A stretch of 64,000 bases of DNA from Spizellomyces punctatus DAOM BR117 (Eukaryota > Chytridiomycota > Chytridiomycetes > Spizellomycetales > Spizellomycetaceae), in contig NW_015971544.1 of assembly GCF_000182565.1 (NCBI RefSeq), positions 308,622 through 372,621 of the forward strand, in the 5' to 3' direction. The position numbers and the translations under genes were made by a program. Shown one piece after another: positions 22,029 through 34,996 of the stretch. Positions within the stretch are counted from its first letter, which is position 1; every line of letters starts with the position of its first letter. The notes under the pieces were generated by a model. That model saw nothing but the letters and a program-made list of their open reading frames with translations. It was not told the origin of the DNA and made no database searches.

Positions 22029-25000
22029 CTATTCATCTACTTCTTGACCAGCAATCGTTTCCATTTCCAACTTTGCCTCGAATCGAGAATGATGTAGAAT
22101 TTCCTAAATATGACAAAAAAGCGTTAGCAGCTTGCACAGTTGAGAAACTGTTGTCAGTATTTACCTTGACACGCTCCCTCAAGACCTGCTTCCGAAACTC
22201 CCTCCAGCGCTGTTCTTTCTGCTCCGCTACAAACTCTTTCCACAATCGTAGACATCGCCTTGGTAGGATTCGCTTCATTAGCTGATCAGCTTTCGCATTG
22301 AGAGCACGTTCGTGTGCTTCGCGGGTTTGGCTGGTGGTCAAAGCTTTACGTCGCCAGGTCTGAAACGTGCTGAGGATGACATGGTGCTTATGGTGTTTGC
22401 AGGCATCTGAAGTGTGGCATTTGTGCGTTTGATATGCCTTCCGTACATTGGGACCAAGTGAAGCGGATTCGTAAGGGATTGCAAAATATATGGAATTCTT
22501 AACCCTCAGGTCTCACCTCTTTCCATCGATCCCATCCTGATTTTACAGCTCTCTGATCCCACAGTTTTGATGCCATAATCTCCCTCTCTTCCCATCGTTC
22601 TCTGAACCTTTGTATCCACCCTTTGAACAAACAGCGAACCCAAAATCCAAGAGATGCTTCCTCGTTCCTCCGAACCGCACCCACAAAAGTCTTCAAACAT
22701 TTCAACCCCTTCCTCAACAGGCGTTTCCTGCTAAACGTGCACGCAAGAGCATTTACACGCCGTTGCTCGGCAAGCTGCTCCGCTAAGGCTTTCTCGGCTG
22801 CTTTACGGGACTCGATGAGAATACGACGCTCTTCTGCTTCTTGGAGAGCTTTTGCCTCTGCTTCTGCTGCCTTCTTGGCCTATTAGATGGACGGAATGAG
22901 ACTTTGGCGGGCAATGAATTCACTGATTGGTTACACGGACCTCCAGCGCTTCCTGACGCTCTTTGCGACGCTGTTCAAGCTGTTGGCGACGGTCTCTACG
23001 TTCTGCATCTCTCTTTTCCATTTCTGAGGGTTGGCATGACGCAATGTGAAACGGGGCTATTTAAATATGGAAATGAACATCCATACTAAAGCCTGCCTTA
23101 CCTGCAATCCACTTTTGGTCTTGTGCAGTTCGAATACGCCTGGGTTTCTGGGGCGATGGTGCCTTGCGGCGGATTGTCGACTGTTTTGGCGAATCGTTGA
23201 GCGTTGATGCGCAAGCAACTTTATTCTCTTCTGTTGGTGCCGGAGTTGGAGCCTTGGGTTCTTCTACATTTGTCGCTGGACCCTTGTTCACATCCTCCCC
23301 ATCTATAATGGCATTCATGTCTTTGCTGTCATCATTGGACAAGCTCTCCCCACTCGTACTTGCATCCAATCTCTCCAAAACCTTGCCCACTCTTCTCTCC
23401 TCAATCTCTGCCTCAACTCTCTGTCGTCGTTCCAGGCGCTCCAAGGCCTCTTTCATGCGCTTGGCCCGCTCTTCGTGTTGGCGACGGAGGCGTTTAGCTT
23501 CACCTGTCACAAAAGGAGAAGGAAATGGGCAGAGTTAATCTCGTTTTTGCATGGGTAGTTCACATAAGCAGTAACGTACGTTGAAGTCTCGTCCATCCCA
23601 GCCATGCGAGCACTACTTTTGAAAGTATTGTCGATCTCTGAAAGCGGACGGCCTTCAACTGGTTTTCATGGGATTTTTGGAGGGCTTCTTGAAGCGCCTG
23701 GGCTTCTCTAATCAAAAATGTTGTCACTACGTGCAATCATACTGCTTGCTGCATACCACGAGACGCTCATAAAAGATAGCATACCGTTTGGCTATACAAG
23801 ACTGCTTCAGTTTCCGCCAGGTCGCGAACGACCGATTCAAATGTCGCCAAGTGGTAATGACCTATAGATGTGTATTCAGCAAAGTGCCATCCAGAATCTG
23901 AAAGCTATGGACTGGTACTGACCTGAAACTGCTGCACTTGTTTTCGATATGTGGTGACAAGAGCACACCAGCTTGAGAAATGCACCTACCAATAAAGTCA
24001 GCAAACCTAATCACAGTCCAGAGCTCAAATTTCTCGCACTTTGAGGGCTTTCAACCGACGAACAGAAAATAGCTCGTCAGCTCTGGCGCGGGATTGAGCC
24101 AGTTTTCGCTCGATTATCTCATTCCGCCGTTTTTCGTCTTCTTTTTGAGACTCTGTCTTGAGCTGAGCTTCACTGTCATTCAAGTCCGTCTTTTCAACTT
24201 TCACCTTTCCTGTTTCAACATCGGAGATCGTCGGTACGTCAGCCGTGGTGCGCATTTTCGCATACTCTTCGTCACTAGTTAAAATTAAATGGACAGTTTG
24301 CCAAATAACAATTCAGTATAGACTCACACCACCAGCTCGCGTGCTCGCTCAAAATCCTCATTTCGCGGTCCATATGGCTTATCAGAACGCTTCCTCCCCA
24401 TATCTTCGTCGAGCGCCGCTCGTGCCGCTCGAAGGGCAATGTCCATTTTCCATTGATCAATCTTGGAATGTTTTGGTCTTGGGTGACCCAGATACTAATA
24501 AGATACTTTATTCTATCTAATTTACAGACATTTGTCGGACGCTCACCTGGCTCTCTCAACATGTTTCTGTCGCAAGGAAGATAGCAATTTTTGCTGTTTG
24601 CTCTCTATTTGGCGCTCAAGGGCTTGTATGCGATGTTTATGATGTTGTTCCCGGCGCTCGCGCGCGAGAGCATGACGAGTTTGAGTTTCTGAATGGCGTG
24701 AATACGGGCTGATGGAACCTTGGTGGGTGCGTGAGTATAGAGCGCTTCCCTTTATGCATCAAGGTTGACAGAATGTTATTTTCAACATACGGTAACCCCT
24801 TCCGCATAAACAGGCGCCTACCCTGATATCTCCGTATCCCACAACCTCCTCAACCACCTCCCTGACAGCCTTCCGATCACTCGCTCCACATAGTTTTTCT
24901 TCCAAAGACATAAAGGCACCCAAGTTTAGATTCAGCTTTATGCGATTAGAGGCGTCGTCGGAAGGCTCGGGTGGTGCCGGATTTGACACCCACTGCGTTA

Positions 25001-25509
25001 AAAGAGCTCTTGCTGAAAGACAATGGAATTGAACAATGCGGCAATCAGGCTGGCATATGGTCTGATTTACCTTCGATCATAACATCATCCTCATTCTCCA
25101 TAACCAAATTTGAAAACTGAAGAGCTTCGGCGGCATTTGAAGGTGTGAGTGAGGGCTTTGATGTAAAAGCAGAGGAAGTTCGAGCATGATGTCTTGCTGC
25201 CGAAAAGAAATTTGATGTATGGGGAGCGTAGGATGATTCAATGTCAGGAACATCATCGTGATCGTCATGAAGATGAAAGGAGGCCTGCTTAAGATCTTGA
25301 ACAGACTAGAATGTAGGGCATATATGTGAGTTTAGGTAGATCTCGAAATGTAAAACTATTTACGATCAAGGGATAAAACCTGGTCGATGTCGAAAGCCAC
25401 CGGCTGTCTTCCGGGCCAATCACTCCAACTAGAAGGTAAAAATTGAGGTTAATAAAGAAAACCTTGCATTCTTCAGCACGCCTTTCATTCAAAGGAGCTA
25501 CCTCAACAT
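22029..25509 (-). CDS. CCDC191-like W-repeat coiled-coil protein (centrosome/cilium type)
   Basis: Fifteen exons join in frame throughout: 25509-25502, 25428-25380, 25305-25071, 25012-24822, 24749-24547, 24477-24328, 24274-24040, 23985-23923, 23861-23785, 23707-23580, 23503-23102, 23023-22941, 22879-22504, 22406-22165 and 22103-22029. The product has 838 residues. An acidic N-terminal part (AFDIDQ, ESSYAPHTS) is followed by long Arg/Lys/Glu coiled coils. SFI1-like repeats with spaced Trp and Phe occur in the middle and C-terminal parts (SSWCALVTTYRK, TTWRHLNRSFATWRK, AWLGWTRLQ, GWIQRFRERW, TWRRKAL). The layout matches CCDC191-type proteins, associated with centrosomes or cilia in animals. The name rests on pattern, not alignment. 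Its start lies 126 bp from that of the divergent TMEM184 gene. Confidence 0.65.
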
Positions 25510-25635
25510 TGTTTTCTGGATATCGATCTGCTGCAGGAAGAAACTACAAGGTTGCAAACGCGCCTCTAAGCCACGATTATCTAACCCCGGAGTGAAGCCT
25601 CCAGCGAACAGTGCATGTAGCTGCCTACTCCAACC
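25510..25635. promoter_or_regulatory. 126-bp divergent promoter, CCDC191-like / TMEM184
   Basis: The start codons of two oppositely oriented, well-supported genes are only 126 bp apart. No TATA box is visible. Confidence 0.4.
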
Positions 25636-27281
25636 ATGTCAACTCTCCTCCATCTCCTTGTCCGATCATCTAATGAAACGGTATCGGAAGAAGATGAATG
25701 TGCGGCTCTCAAAGGACCGACCTTTGACCCAAACAGTGATGAATATACGGCTGTCATGATTGCGTGGTGTGTGACGATTGGACTGGCAATTTTGGCTTCT
25801 GCTGCCAGTTTTTGGCTATGTGTTAGTTTTCCTCACTTTGCTCAGATATCGGTAAACTTTCTTATTAACCCTTCTTGTCAGTTCCGGCACTTTCAGCACT
25901 ACCACAATCCCGTCCATCAGCGCCAAATCGTCAGAATACTTCTGTATGTGGCTCGTGGCACACTTGTTTCCCAACGCATAGCTAATAGCCTTGTAATCCA
26001 GAATGGTTCCCGTGTACGCATTTTGCTCAACTCTGTCCTTCCGTCTAATTCAATATACAGTCTACATTGACATTGTTCGCGACTGTTATGAAGCGTTCGT
26101 CCTTTATTCGTTTTATATTCTTCTGACAAACTACCTGGGCCCAACGCTCGAAGCGCAACATGAGAGAATGCAAGGCAAACCGAAAATGAGATATCCGGCA
26201 CCATTGTGTTGCTTGTGGTACAACCCAAGTGGATATGCCTTTCTGTTGAACACCAAGTTTCTGGTGTTGCAGTACGTCGTCGTTAGGTAGGATTGTATCC
26301 GCAGGCGAGTGATTACTTCCGAACTTGAGAAGCTTACAGCACAAATGACAGGCCAGCTACCACAACGCTCGCAATGATCCTCAGTGCATTCAATCTTCTT
26401 TGCCCCACCTCCAGTTCGCCCAGTCATGGCCAATTTTGGATCACCTACATCAACCTTATCAGCAGCACGTTGGCAATGTACGGCCTCTTCACGTTCTATA
26501 TTGTCGTTCATCATGATATTAAAGAGTACAAACCCTTATGGAAGGTAAATGCCGCCAAGCACTAGTAGTATTACGTTTAAGCTTCCAGACTGATGAATGA
26601 AACAATCATTGGCAGGTTATAGCAGTCAAGTTTATTGTCTTCTTCACATTCTGGCAATCTCTTCTTCTCGACGCCCTTGTAGCCATGCACGTCATCAAAT
26701 CTAGCACAACCTACAGTTCAGAAAACGCTACCGATCTGATCCAATCGTTCCTCATCTGCACTGAAATGGTCATTGCGGCCCTGCTGCACATGAAAGCATT
26801 CCCATATTCTGAGTTCACCCAAGGGACGCCGGGAAGTCGCACTCGGGTCCTACCATCGATGCTAGATGCATTGAGTCCCATGCATATCCTCTATGACATC
26901 ACTTCTGCCCCTGGGGACGTGCGTGCACAACGAAGAAGACGAAAGGCAAAGAAGAGAAACAGGATATTGGGACAATTCGATGACGCATTCGAAGACCGTA
27001 TCAGCATGATCGACGTAGAGTTGGGATCGCCGAGGACGGCCAGTGGGGGCAAGTCTCCCGGAAAGGGGCGCATGGATTCGCCATTGAGCCCATTGAAAAC
27101 AGCTGTCGGGGTAAATGATATAAGAGAGGAAAGCGAGGATGATAGCGAGTACGAGAGTGGAAGTGACGAAGGAGCATTAGTGGGTGCACGCAGTCGGGAT
27201 TTTCAGAGCCACGATCCTCTGTATATGGGCGACGTCAGTTTGGAGGACTTCCAGGGAGATGTCAAGCGAAGTGATCTATGA
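25636..27281 (+). CDS. TMEM184/OST-alpha family (DUF300) membrane protein
   Basis: Five exons (25636-25821, 25882-25943, 26002-26286, 26340-26544, 26616-27281) give 467 residues. Family hallmarks appear in order: RHFQHYHNPVHQRQIVRIL, MVPVYAFCSTLSFR, DIVRDCYEAFVLYSFYILL, VLQYVVVR and KFIVFFTFWQSLLL. About seven transmembrane helices are expected, then a cytoplasmic tail with basic RRRRKAKKRNR and acidic Ser-rich stretches. Relatives include organic solute transporter alpha and plant LAZ1; roles in vacuolar or membrane trafficking are reported for some, but transport activity here is unknown. The divergent neighbour is the CCDC191-like gene. Confidence 0.9.
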
Positions 27282-27478
27282 GAGGAATAGGTGGAATATA
27301 GAACCTTGTGGTATATTTCGTTTGTACTTTATCTTGCTTTGACGCGCAGTATGTCATCAACAAGTGAATCCCGAACATGGGATTATGGCGCTGAAAGCTA
27401 CCAAGACGTATACGGCCAAGATCATTCACATGGTTCACAATCTGACCCCTGTTCAGATGCTGTATTTCTCTAAGGATC

Positions 27479-29584
27479 TCAACGTTTATCTGTCGGTAGT
27501 CGCCGCTCTACCGTCTCTTTCTTCACTTCAACGTACTCTTTTTTCACTTCAGGTAATTGTCCTCTGTCTTTGTCCTCAACGGCCAGATTCACTCGCCTAA
27601 GCAAGCGATATAACATACCACCCATCGCTTGGGGTTCCGTTTGGAGGAACGACTTCAGCCAGACAGTTAGCTTCTGTTGACATGGAGCATAGCAAAGCAC
27701 AAAGCCGTGCACACTTACGATAATCATTCCCATTCCCATGGAAAACTTTGCGCAAGAAGGGATGGGTTTAAGCAAGCAGCATGAGGAAGGCAAACGACTG
27801 CGACCTCACCATAAATATTTCGAAATATTTGATCTTTGGCACCAAATCTCGATGTCTTAGAACACGATACAACGAGTCCACTCCGCGGGGGAGGACGTAC
27901 CTACGAATACCAACACATTAGCGGGAGAAATCACAGAAACAGATGTCATTCAATGTACATAGCCAATTCTGCCCTCCGCTTCCCATCTTCAATGAAAATA
28001 GACAAAGATGCCAGTGCACCTATAATCCAGTATGCCAGTTTGTGGTCTCCCGACAGGAAATTGAGCTTGATCAGGTTTCTTTGTCCGCAGATAAGCCACT
28101 TCAGGTTAAAAAAACAGGATATTTAGTTAAGCTGCGACTGATGAGCAAGCTGTACCATTCCGCACCTGGTAGGAGGATACAAAAACGGACAAGAATATCG
28201 AGCTACGCAGAGCATTGGAGAGGGCACGACGACCTAGAGGTACTGGTCTGATGCGACAGCAATAAGAAAACTACAACAAGAGGATAAGGCAGAAGCAGGG
28301 AGTACTCACTGTCGGATAAACTCTTTCAATTTGAGCAATGCCATCGGTACAAAGGTCAAGGTCAGGTATACGGGAAGGATTTTCTTAAAAACCTGCGACA
28401 GCAATGATGCCACCAAAGATCAAGTAAGTTAACATGCAATGACATGGAGAATCAAGCTCACCAGCCGCTGGATCTGACATTCAATACAGTGACCGTTTTT
28501 CGGCATTCCTCTGCACATACCTTTTTGAATACCCATGCACTGTTTAAGTTACAGGCTTGCGTCCAAGGATGCAATACTGTGCATGGAATCGCTTTCGGAA
28601 GCGCTCCCATCCGCATAACCTCATCAACGGCCTGCACAGTAGCGTGATGCTTCTGGATGGTTTGGACCACGTCGCCCACATCAAGAGCATCGCCTGCGTT
28701 ATTCATCCGAACATATTGGAGAACACGCTCCGGTATAGGTCCAGTGGTTAAGATGAACTTGTAAAATGATTTGGGGATCGTACTAGGGTGGAGCGAATAG
28801 GCGTACATGATTTGGGCTGAATGACTGTGTTATCTAACTCTTCCATATATTGAAAAAGATTCCACGTAACTTTGTACATACCAGAAGCAAGAGCAAATAT
28901 TAAACTGTCGCCGTTAGGAAGATGAAAGAGATTCCGTGCCTTCAATCCGCTGAAAACACACTAGCCCACGATCATTAGTGTCCAGAGCCATCGACTAACC
29001 GGCTGCATCTACCCACTTGAAGACCTCGGACCAGAAACTGCTGTGCGATGGCCACTCTCCGTCCTTTCTCCTCGAATGCCAAACTGACGCCCGCACAAGC
29101 TCCCGCAACAAATCCATTCAACTTGTCGTCCACTCCCCTCAACAATCGAAGAGTATCGTTCACACCCTTCCATACGGCACCAAAGGATGCAAAGAAGTAC
29201 GCAAATAGACGGAGCTCTTTGGAAGTCAGCGTACGTCTTATGCTGTCCACCAGGGTGGCTTTTCTGGGGCGCAAATCGATTGTTGAGTTTTCTCAGAAAA
29301 CGAGGGCGGGAAGGTCGTCCGCCAATCTTACCCCTTCGCAACTCTCACAAGCCTTAGTAGAAACCCAATGCCAGCACGAATGCCTATCGGTTAAAGCATA
29401 AGCATGCCGTTCCCAGCTGGCCCAACTGCACCTGGAACTCACTGAATCCCAGCAAACCCGCTCGGATGCCAACCCTCAACATGTGCCCAGGAATCTTGGA
29501 GGCAGATAAAGGTGCTGGAGAAAGACCCTCAAGCTTTGCCGTATTGATTCGCGCATAAGGAATCTGGTCATCCTGCTTAACCAT
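27479..29584 (-). CDS. TMEM135-like (peroxisomal/mitochondrial) membrane protein
   Basis: Ten exons (29584-29443, 29383-29332, 29263-29017, 28960-28882, 28816-28521, 28392-28310, 28247-28166, 28098-27959, 27900-27810, 27745-27479) give 492 residues. The order of features matches TMEM135: an N-terminal repeat with VDDKLNGFVAGACAGVS, then SLIFALASAQIMYAYS, the Cys motif IPCTVLHPWTQAC, and KILPVYLTLTFVP. The second repeat reads LRSSIFLSVFVSSYQ, with IIGALASLSIFIEDGKRR and ELAMYVLPRGVDSLYR. TMEM135 proteins influence mitochondrial dynamics, peroxisomal lipid handling and lifespan; fungal members are called PMP52. Two acceptors end in AAG (28099, 27746). The gene converges with TMEM184 (197 bp apart). 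Confidence 0.85.
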
Positions 29585-29823
29585 AGTGACTGGATGGGAG
29601 GTAAATGTTTGCAAATCACCGCCGTCCTACTTATTACTTGGATCTGCCCTATCATCAAAATCCGGCTAAACGCGCCTTTACCCCTTTATCCTGAGCCACA
29701 TCGGAGCCGATCATCAACCTTAAAACGTACAATTAAGGCCCAAAGATGTCATGTGCAGATACGCAAAAGTGAGATTATCAACAAAAGGATTAAATATACA
29801 TATGCCCATCACAAGGCAGCAAG

Positions 29824-31133
29824 TTAAATGGCCTCTAATGCTTCTTCCAGCTGTTTGATCAGGTCTAATGATACCATGCCCGAGTGGCTTTGAGGCCCAA
29901 ACCGCTCTCGAACAATAGGTATGATTTCGTCTCTTATTCGGACCAACAGATCGATGAGTAGTGTGCTGCGGTACTTGGTGACAAGAGTGAAAAGCAATTC
30001 CAAGCACTGAGGAGACACGCAAGTAAGTATCCTGTAAAAGGCCACCCCCGTTCGCCAAAATCGAGAGACTGGACGCTATACCTTCTCCACCAAGTCTGCA
30101 TCTTCTGTCTCACCCGCCGTCTGATCCAAAGCCATGGCAGGGACCCCGTTTTCCTGTGCCGCTTGGACAGCGCGGGATGCTACCTCTGGTTCCTCTTGTT
30201 CGATCAGCGACCGCCATAAGAAGACTACCCTCTTTAGTAGTGCGGGATTGGCATCGCCAGCCACTGACGCAAGTGTTCTAAAGCCATTGCCATCAACGAA
30301 GGCATCAAAGAGGGCACGGTTGTGTCGTATAGCGCCTTTAAGCTCAGAATTAGCAAAGTACTGACTTTGATGTCGTACCACATACATACCAGAGACACAG
30401 TACAGTGCCTTTGCGCGAACCTCCTCATCAGGATCAGATGCAAGGACTCGTAAAATTGGCCCAAGACCACCAGAATCCAGAAACTGTCATATCACCGTGA
30501 GCACATGCACCCACAACCCAGCACAGAATCCCAACGGGTACTCACATCTGTTTGCGATCTGGGATTATTCTGCACTGCGGTTCCAAGCACCCATGCTGCG
30601 TACATTCGCATCTTGGGCTCTTGACTTGATAGTTGATCAATTATGGGAGTCCATAAACTTAGTGGTCGCAGATCTGGTGATAACGCGATGAGCCCATTGT
30701 ACGCTTTGCTATTGTTCACAGCTTCGACAAGTCACGAACCATTCGCATTGTCCAGTGATTCGACGAGCATTTCCAATTCATCAAAAGCAGCCAATTTATC
30801 GTCAAGGCTCTTTTCAGTACCCCGTATGGTCTCCACACATTCTAGAATCACTTGCGAGTCAGGAAAAGGCGACGTGGGATTGACCAACGACCATAAACAG
30901 CTTTACCCTTCATCTTCACCGCATCGTCTTTTCCCAATATTACATCAATCCACTTCGGATCCTGAATTAGGAAACGGCTCGTTAAGCAAATAGACGGAAG
31001 GTTTTGACGATATATATGTTCGACGCACAATAGGTTCTCTTGTAACCGGTCGCTCAGGAATGGCCGATGACTCGTCAGTGGTGTGTGTTACGGCCCACTG
31101 AAGAAGCTCTGACTGGGTTGGCCGATTTGGCAT
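29824..31133 (-). CDS. FES1: Hsp70 nucleotide-exchange factor FES1/HspBP1
   Basis: Seven exons (31133-31029, 30961-30907, 30841-30740, 30673-30546, 30483-30390, 30335-30082, 30006-29824) give 306 residues. FES1 binds the Hsp70 ATPase domain with armadillo repeats and speeds ADP release. Diagnostic stretches are SELLQWAV at the N-terminus, DDAVKMKE, LVESLDNAND, YAAWVLGTAVQNNP, AKALYCVSGAIRHNR and the C-terminal LIKQLEEALEAI. The first intron's donor is uncertain (GTGCGT chosen at 31028; GTTACA slightly upstream also keeps the frame). An in-frame TGA at about 30734-30736 lies inside a normal intron (GTTCGT...CACCAG), so no readthrough is needed. It is divergent from UBA3. Confidence 0.92.
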
Positions 31134-31367
31134 AATGTTTAGTTTATCGGGGTGAAGAGGTGGCTCGGGATAGCTGTTATGGGCCGGACCGTTGAGCTGT
31201 TGAAAGGGTTCAAATGTGTGATCTCGCACCTTCTGGAACTACAAGCAGTACATTGGTCGGTTGTCACCAGCAACAAGTTGCGCAGCACTTGATCACGTGC
31301 TAACCTGAGTCATCAAGCAAGTCTCGCCAGCAAGCTGAGGCTGGAGTCCAAGATTGCTGCCCGAGAC
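31134..31367. promoter_or_regulatory. Divergent FES1/UBA3 promoter with CACGTG
   Basis: A 234-bp spacer between two start codons, with an E-box palindrome CACGTG at 31294-31299. Regulation by a bHLH factor is possible but not shown. Confidence 0.4.
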
Positions 31368-33115
31368 ATGAGCGAAAACATGCCCGTGCAAAGCAACGGC
31401 GGTGTGGCAGATTTAGAAGGGTAAGACCAGTCATTGTGACAAATGCGCGTCAAGGATTTACTAGAACGTCTATACTGGACAATAGACGGTGGCGAGATAT
31501 CTACACATATCTCGAACGACCAGGCCCACTAGCGAACGACGGCTTCGAACCAGGCGATCAAGTATGCGTGCAAATACTGGCCGATCTGCTGAGGGTTCTT
31601 ACATCTTTCACCTAGGTGAAAGAATTTCTGCATACCCTCAAAATCTTAGTGATTGGCGCTGGCGGCCTTGGATGCGAGTTATTGAAAGACTTGGCACTCA
31701 TGGGATTTACGGACATTCACGTCATTGATATGGATACGATAGACATTTCAAATTTGAATCGGCAATTCCTGTTTCGGTGGGTACTTTGATCCGTAGATGC
31801 GTGAGGTATTCCAACTACTGTAACTAATGACCCTTATGTGTGTGTCAGTGCGTCAGACGTGGGAAAGCCAAAGGCAGAAGTTGCCGCCAATTTTGTCATG
31901 AAACGAGTACCAGGCGTGAAGATTACGCCGTAAGTTATGCATGAAAGCCCGAGCCCATTCCGCGAACCTTAGTAAAACAACGCCCACCATCACAGCTACT
32001 TTGGCAAGATCCAAGACAAGGATGAAGAGTACTACAATCAATTCACAATCATCATCTGCGGATTGGACTCTGTAGAAGCCCGACGATGGATAAACGCAAC
32101 CGTCATTACCATGTTTGATGAAGAAGACCCGGAAACCTTCAAGCCGATTATCGACGGCGGTACCGAAGGGTTCAAAGGCCAATCTCGTATCATTCTTCCG
32201 CGAATGAGCGCTTGCTACGAGTGCTCTTTGGACATGCAAACCAAACCCACTACATATCCGATGTGCACAATTGCAAATACCCCGCGTCTACCGGAGCATT
32301 GCATCGAATGGGCGTCAGTCTTGGAATGGGCGAAAGAATTCCCAGGTACAGCTCTTGCAAGTTGTTTGGCAATTTGATCGCAAAATTGAGATATATGGTA
32401 TCATATAGACAAAAAGCTTGATGGTGATGACCCAGAGCACATTAAATGGTTGCTTGATAAAGCATCAGCCCGGGCGAAAGAATTCAATATCACCGGTGTC
32501 ACCTACACGCTAACGCAAGGCGTTGTGAAAAACATTATCCCTGCCATCGCTTCCACTAACGCCATCGTCGCTGGTGAGCTTTTCTAGTTATAGCATATTC
32601 CGTATCTCATGCTGATGACCGTACTGTGCGCGTCGCAGCATCATGCGCAAACGAAGCCTTCAAAATCGCAACGAACTGCGCAACCGCAATGAACAATTAT
32701 ATGATGTACGTAGGAGATCAAGGTGTCTACACGTACACTTTCGAACTGCAAAAGAAGGAAGACTGCCCTGTCTGCGGAGGGAAGGCAATCAAAGTGGAAA
32801 TCAACCCAGCGCACACGTTGGAAGATTTGATGGATCTACTGATGGATCGCAAAGATATGTACGTGGCATTTCATGGGTTCAATGGCATTATGGTTTGGTG
32901 TCTGAACCTCCCCGGGATATAGTCAACTGAAGAAACCATCACTGCGAACGGGCACAAAGTCATTGTATATGCGAGCCCCTCGCATGCTGGAGGAGGCCAC
33001 TCGACCAAACCTCGGAAAGCAGATCCGAGAGTTAATGGAGGATGGGGAGGAGGTCACCGTAACAGATGAAACGTTGCCAATTAGTATTCAAATGACGGTG
33101 CGATTTACAGAATAG
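31368..33115 (+). CDS. UBA3: NEDD8-activating enzyme E1 catalytic subunit UBA3
   Basis: Eight exons (31368-31420, 31486-31561, 31616-31776, 31849-31929, 31996-32345, 32409-32573, 32639-32858, 32923-33115) give 432 residues, the usual UBA3 size. It adenylates NEDD8/Rub1, forms a thioester and passes it to Ubc12; it works as a heterodimer with ULA1/APPBP1. Visible sites are the ATP loop [12 protein letters not shown] (about 57-68), [17 protein letters not shown], zinc ligands in SACYECS and CPVCGG, the catalytic Cys in [13 protein letters not shown] (about Cys214), and the C-terminal ubiquitin-fold domain that recruits the E2. No residue looks lost. Confidence 0.96.
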
Positions 33116-33309
33116 GGGAAGCTACGATTTCTAGCAATGTTGAATTATTGGATTTCCTATTCCACACTGTCCCGCAACTACACCAAATCTTGCTAAATGT
33201 GTACAAATTGCGTCTCCACCTATAGTAATGATCACTTGAACCTTGCTCAGCGGCTCCTCCGCTCCCACTCCCGATGCTAAGCATGCGAACAACTTCAATG
33301 CACCCAGTC

Positions 33310-34837
33310 TCAAAGCAAGAAGGGAATGATAACTTTGCGACTTCGGGGATACGCAGCTCCGAAATCCTTCTTGTAACGGATATGCTTCTTGACCGCCCAC
33401 AGATACATTTGGCCAAAGCCAGCGACCAGGAAGAAGTATGCTTTGTGATAGAGGAAATCCAATAAGATCCATCAGGAAAGTTTTTTTGTAGCGCGTTCTG
33501 AATATCAAAGTACATACCGGAAGCAGACCCGGTTAACAGGGCTACGGCAAGCCAACCCATAACTTCAAAGAAATAGTTGGGACAAGAGACCCAGTTGAAA
33601 CCGTACCCATGGGGAATCTGGTAGTCACCATTAGTATCTGATCATATTTCAGATTGTAACTGATGTTTACCTTTCGGACCCTTGTTCCGGGGGGTCGAAG
33701 ATTACGCAGTGTTACGTGCGTCAGAAAGTTTGAAACTTCGGCCCACTAGGGAGAATTACCATAAATAAAATAGTTCCGTGGTCCCGCTCAATTCAACCAG
33801 AATAGTTACCGCCCAAAACGCCAGCAAAGAATTCACAAAAAGATCGGAATGGGCTCCACCAAACAATCCACCATTGAACCCGGGGCGGTAAACAGGGTAT
33901 GCGATGGCGAGGCCGCCAAGAATCCAGTAGTGCGCGCAGTTTTTGGGTAAATTACGAATAGGCATGGTATCGTTACTAATCAGGGAGTACTCAGAATAAC
34001 ATGCGAATAGACCACAATTCGAAATGCAAGCGCAAACCTAAATCGGTGAACAAAGACCGTTTCATACTCGCGCTTGAGAAAGTGCAGAATGGTCAGCAGC
34101 AGGGTGAGCCTAGACAGGAAATGAGAGTTAGCAGACAGCTCTGTGGGTTATCTATGGCTTCATCATAATAGTCACACGGTACGTTTGTATCCGGGTGTGA
34201 GGTTGAGCTGCAACGCCAGGGTAAAAGACTTGCGGGAAGAAGTAAAATAGTGGGTGGATCAAGATGGGCCCAAAGTATTCGATCAAGAAAACGGTGGTCC
34301 AGCCAATTTGCGGTCCTGAATGTCCAAGGATAGTTTGGTACCAATGAACTAGAGATGATAACACGATAACTCTTGCATACCAAGATCCTTGAAAACGATT
34401 GCATCTAATGTACATTTGTTTGAACGAATGATTCACGATGTAAGGCAAAGGGCATTCAATAATATACCTCCGGCCTTGATTCCATATTGTTGCAAAGTCT
34501 GCCCCTTCTCCAAAGCCTTGTTATCTAGGGCAAAAAAAACAAAACGGGTCGGGAACGGCTATGCCATCGTTGTGGGCAACATCCATTGAATGAGAGTAGC
34601 ATACCAACGGTTAACCTTTGACGAGACGGGTAGTACTTGGGAACTTTTTGGTTCGGTCAAAATGAGAACCATGTCAGTCATTTGCAGCACAAGTCAAGAG
34701 CTTCCATCTATATACGCACAAGCCTTGTGGATGGCTGTCTTGAGATCATCTACGGTTGCATTTGTGACGTCTTTGCCGAGGTCTAGCTTCTCTTTCAATA
34801 GGCGGCCCGATCGTGCTTTGAGCGTAATGGTGCTCAT
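33310..34837 (-). CDS. Very-long-chain enoyl-CoA reductase TSC13/TECR
   Basis: Ten exons (34837-34720, 34643-34605, 34524-34468, 34404-34381, 34315-34183, 34109-34038, 33975-33810, 33745-33671, 33617-33518, 33440-33310) give 304 residues. It is the last enzyme of the ER fatty-acid elongation cycle, reducing trans-2-enoyl-CoA. Seen in order are an N-terminal ubiquitin-like part (PKYYPSRQRLTV, LEKGQTLQQYG), VFKDLGPQIGW, VFLIEYFGPILIHP, HFLKREYETVFVHRFS, TMPIRNLPKN, EVSNFLTHVTLR, HGYGFNWVSCPNYFFE and a basic tail ending PFLL. One exon is only 24 nt. Two acceptors end in AAG (34644, 33441). It is convergent with UBA3 and divergent from the BIR gene. Confidence 0.94.
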
Positions 34838-34996
34838 CTTTATTAAATCTATGGTGTGAAATTCGCTAACGTCAAACGGAGGGTTTTTGCCGCTGGATGA
34901 ACGGAAGGGACGCGACCAGAGCTGTCCGAAGCGTCATTTAACCTTTATGGGCTTCGGACTAGCTCATCACTTGAGTTGGGTTTCGCGCGTTTCTTG
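34838..34996. promoter_or_regulatory. Divergent promoter, TECR / BIR gene
   Basis: 159 bp between the two start codons. No TATA box is visible. Confidence 0.35.

Noticed and set aside
30728-30745. In-frame TGA in FES1 suggesting readthrough or selenocysteine
   Set aside because: The frame is open on both sides of the TGA, but a normal intron (GTTCGT...CACCAG, 30739-30674) removes it and yields the conserved LDNAND junction.
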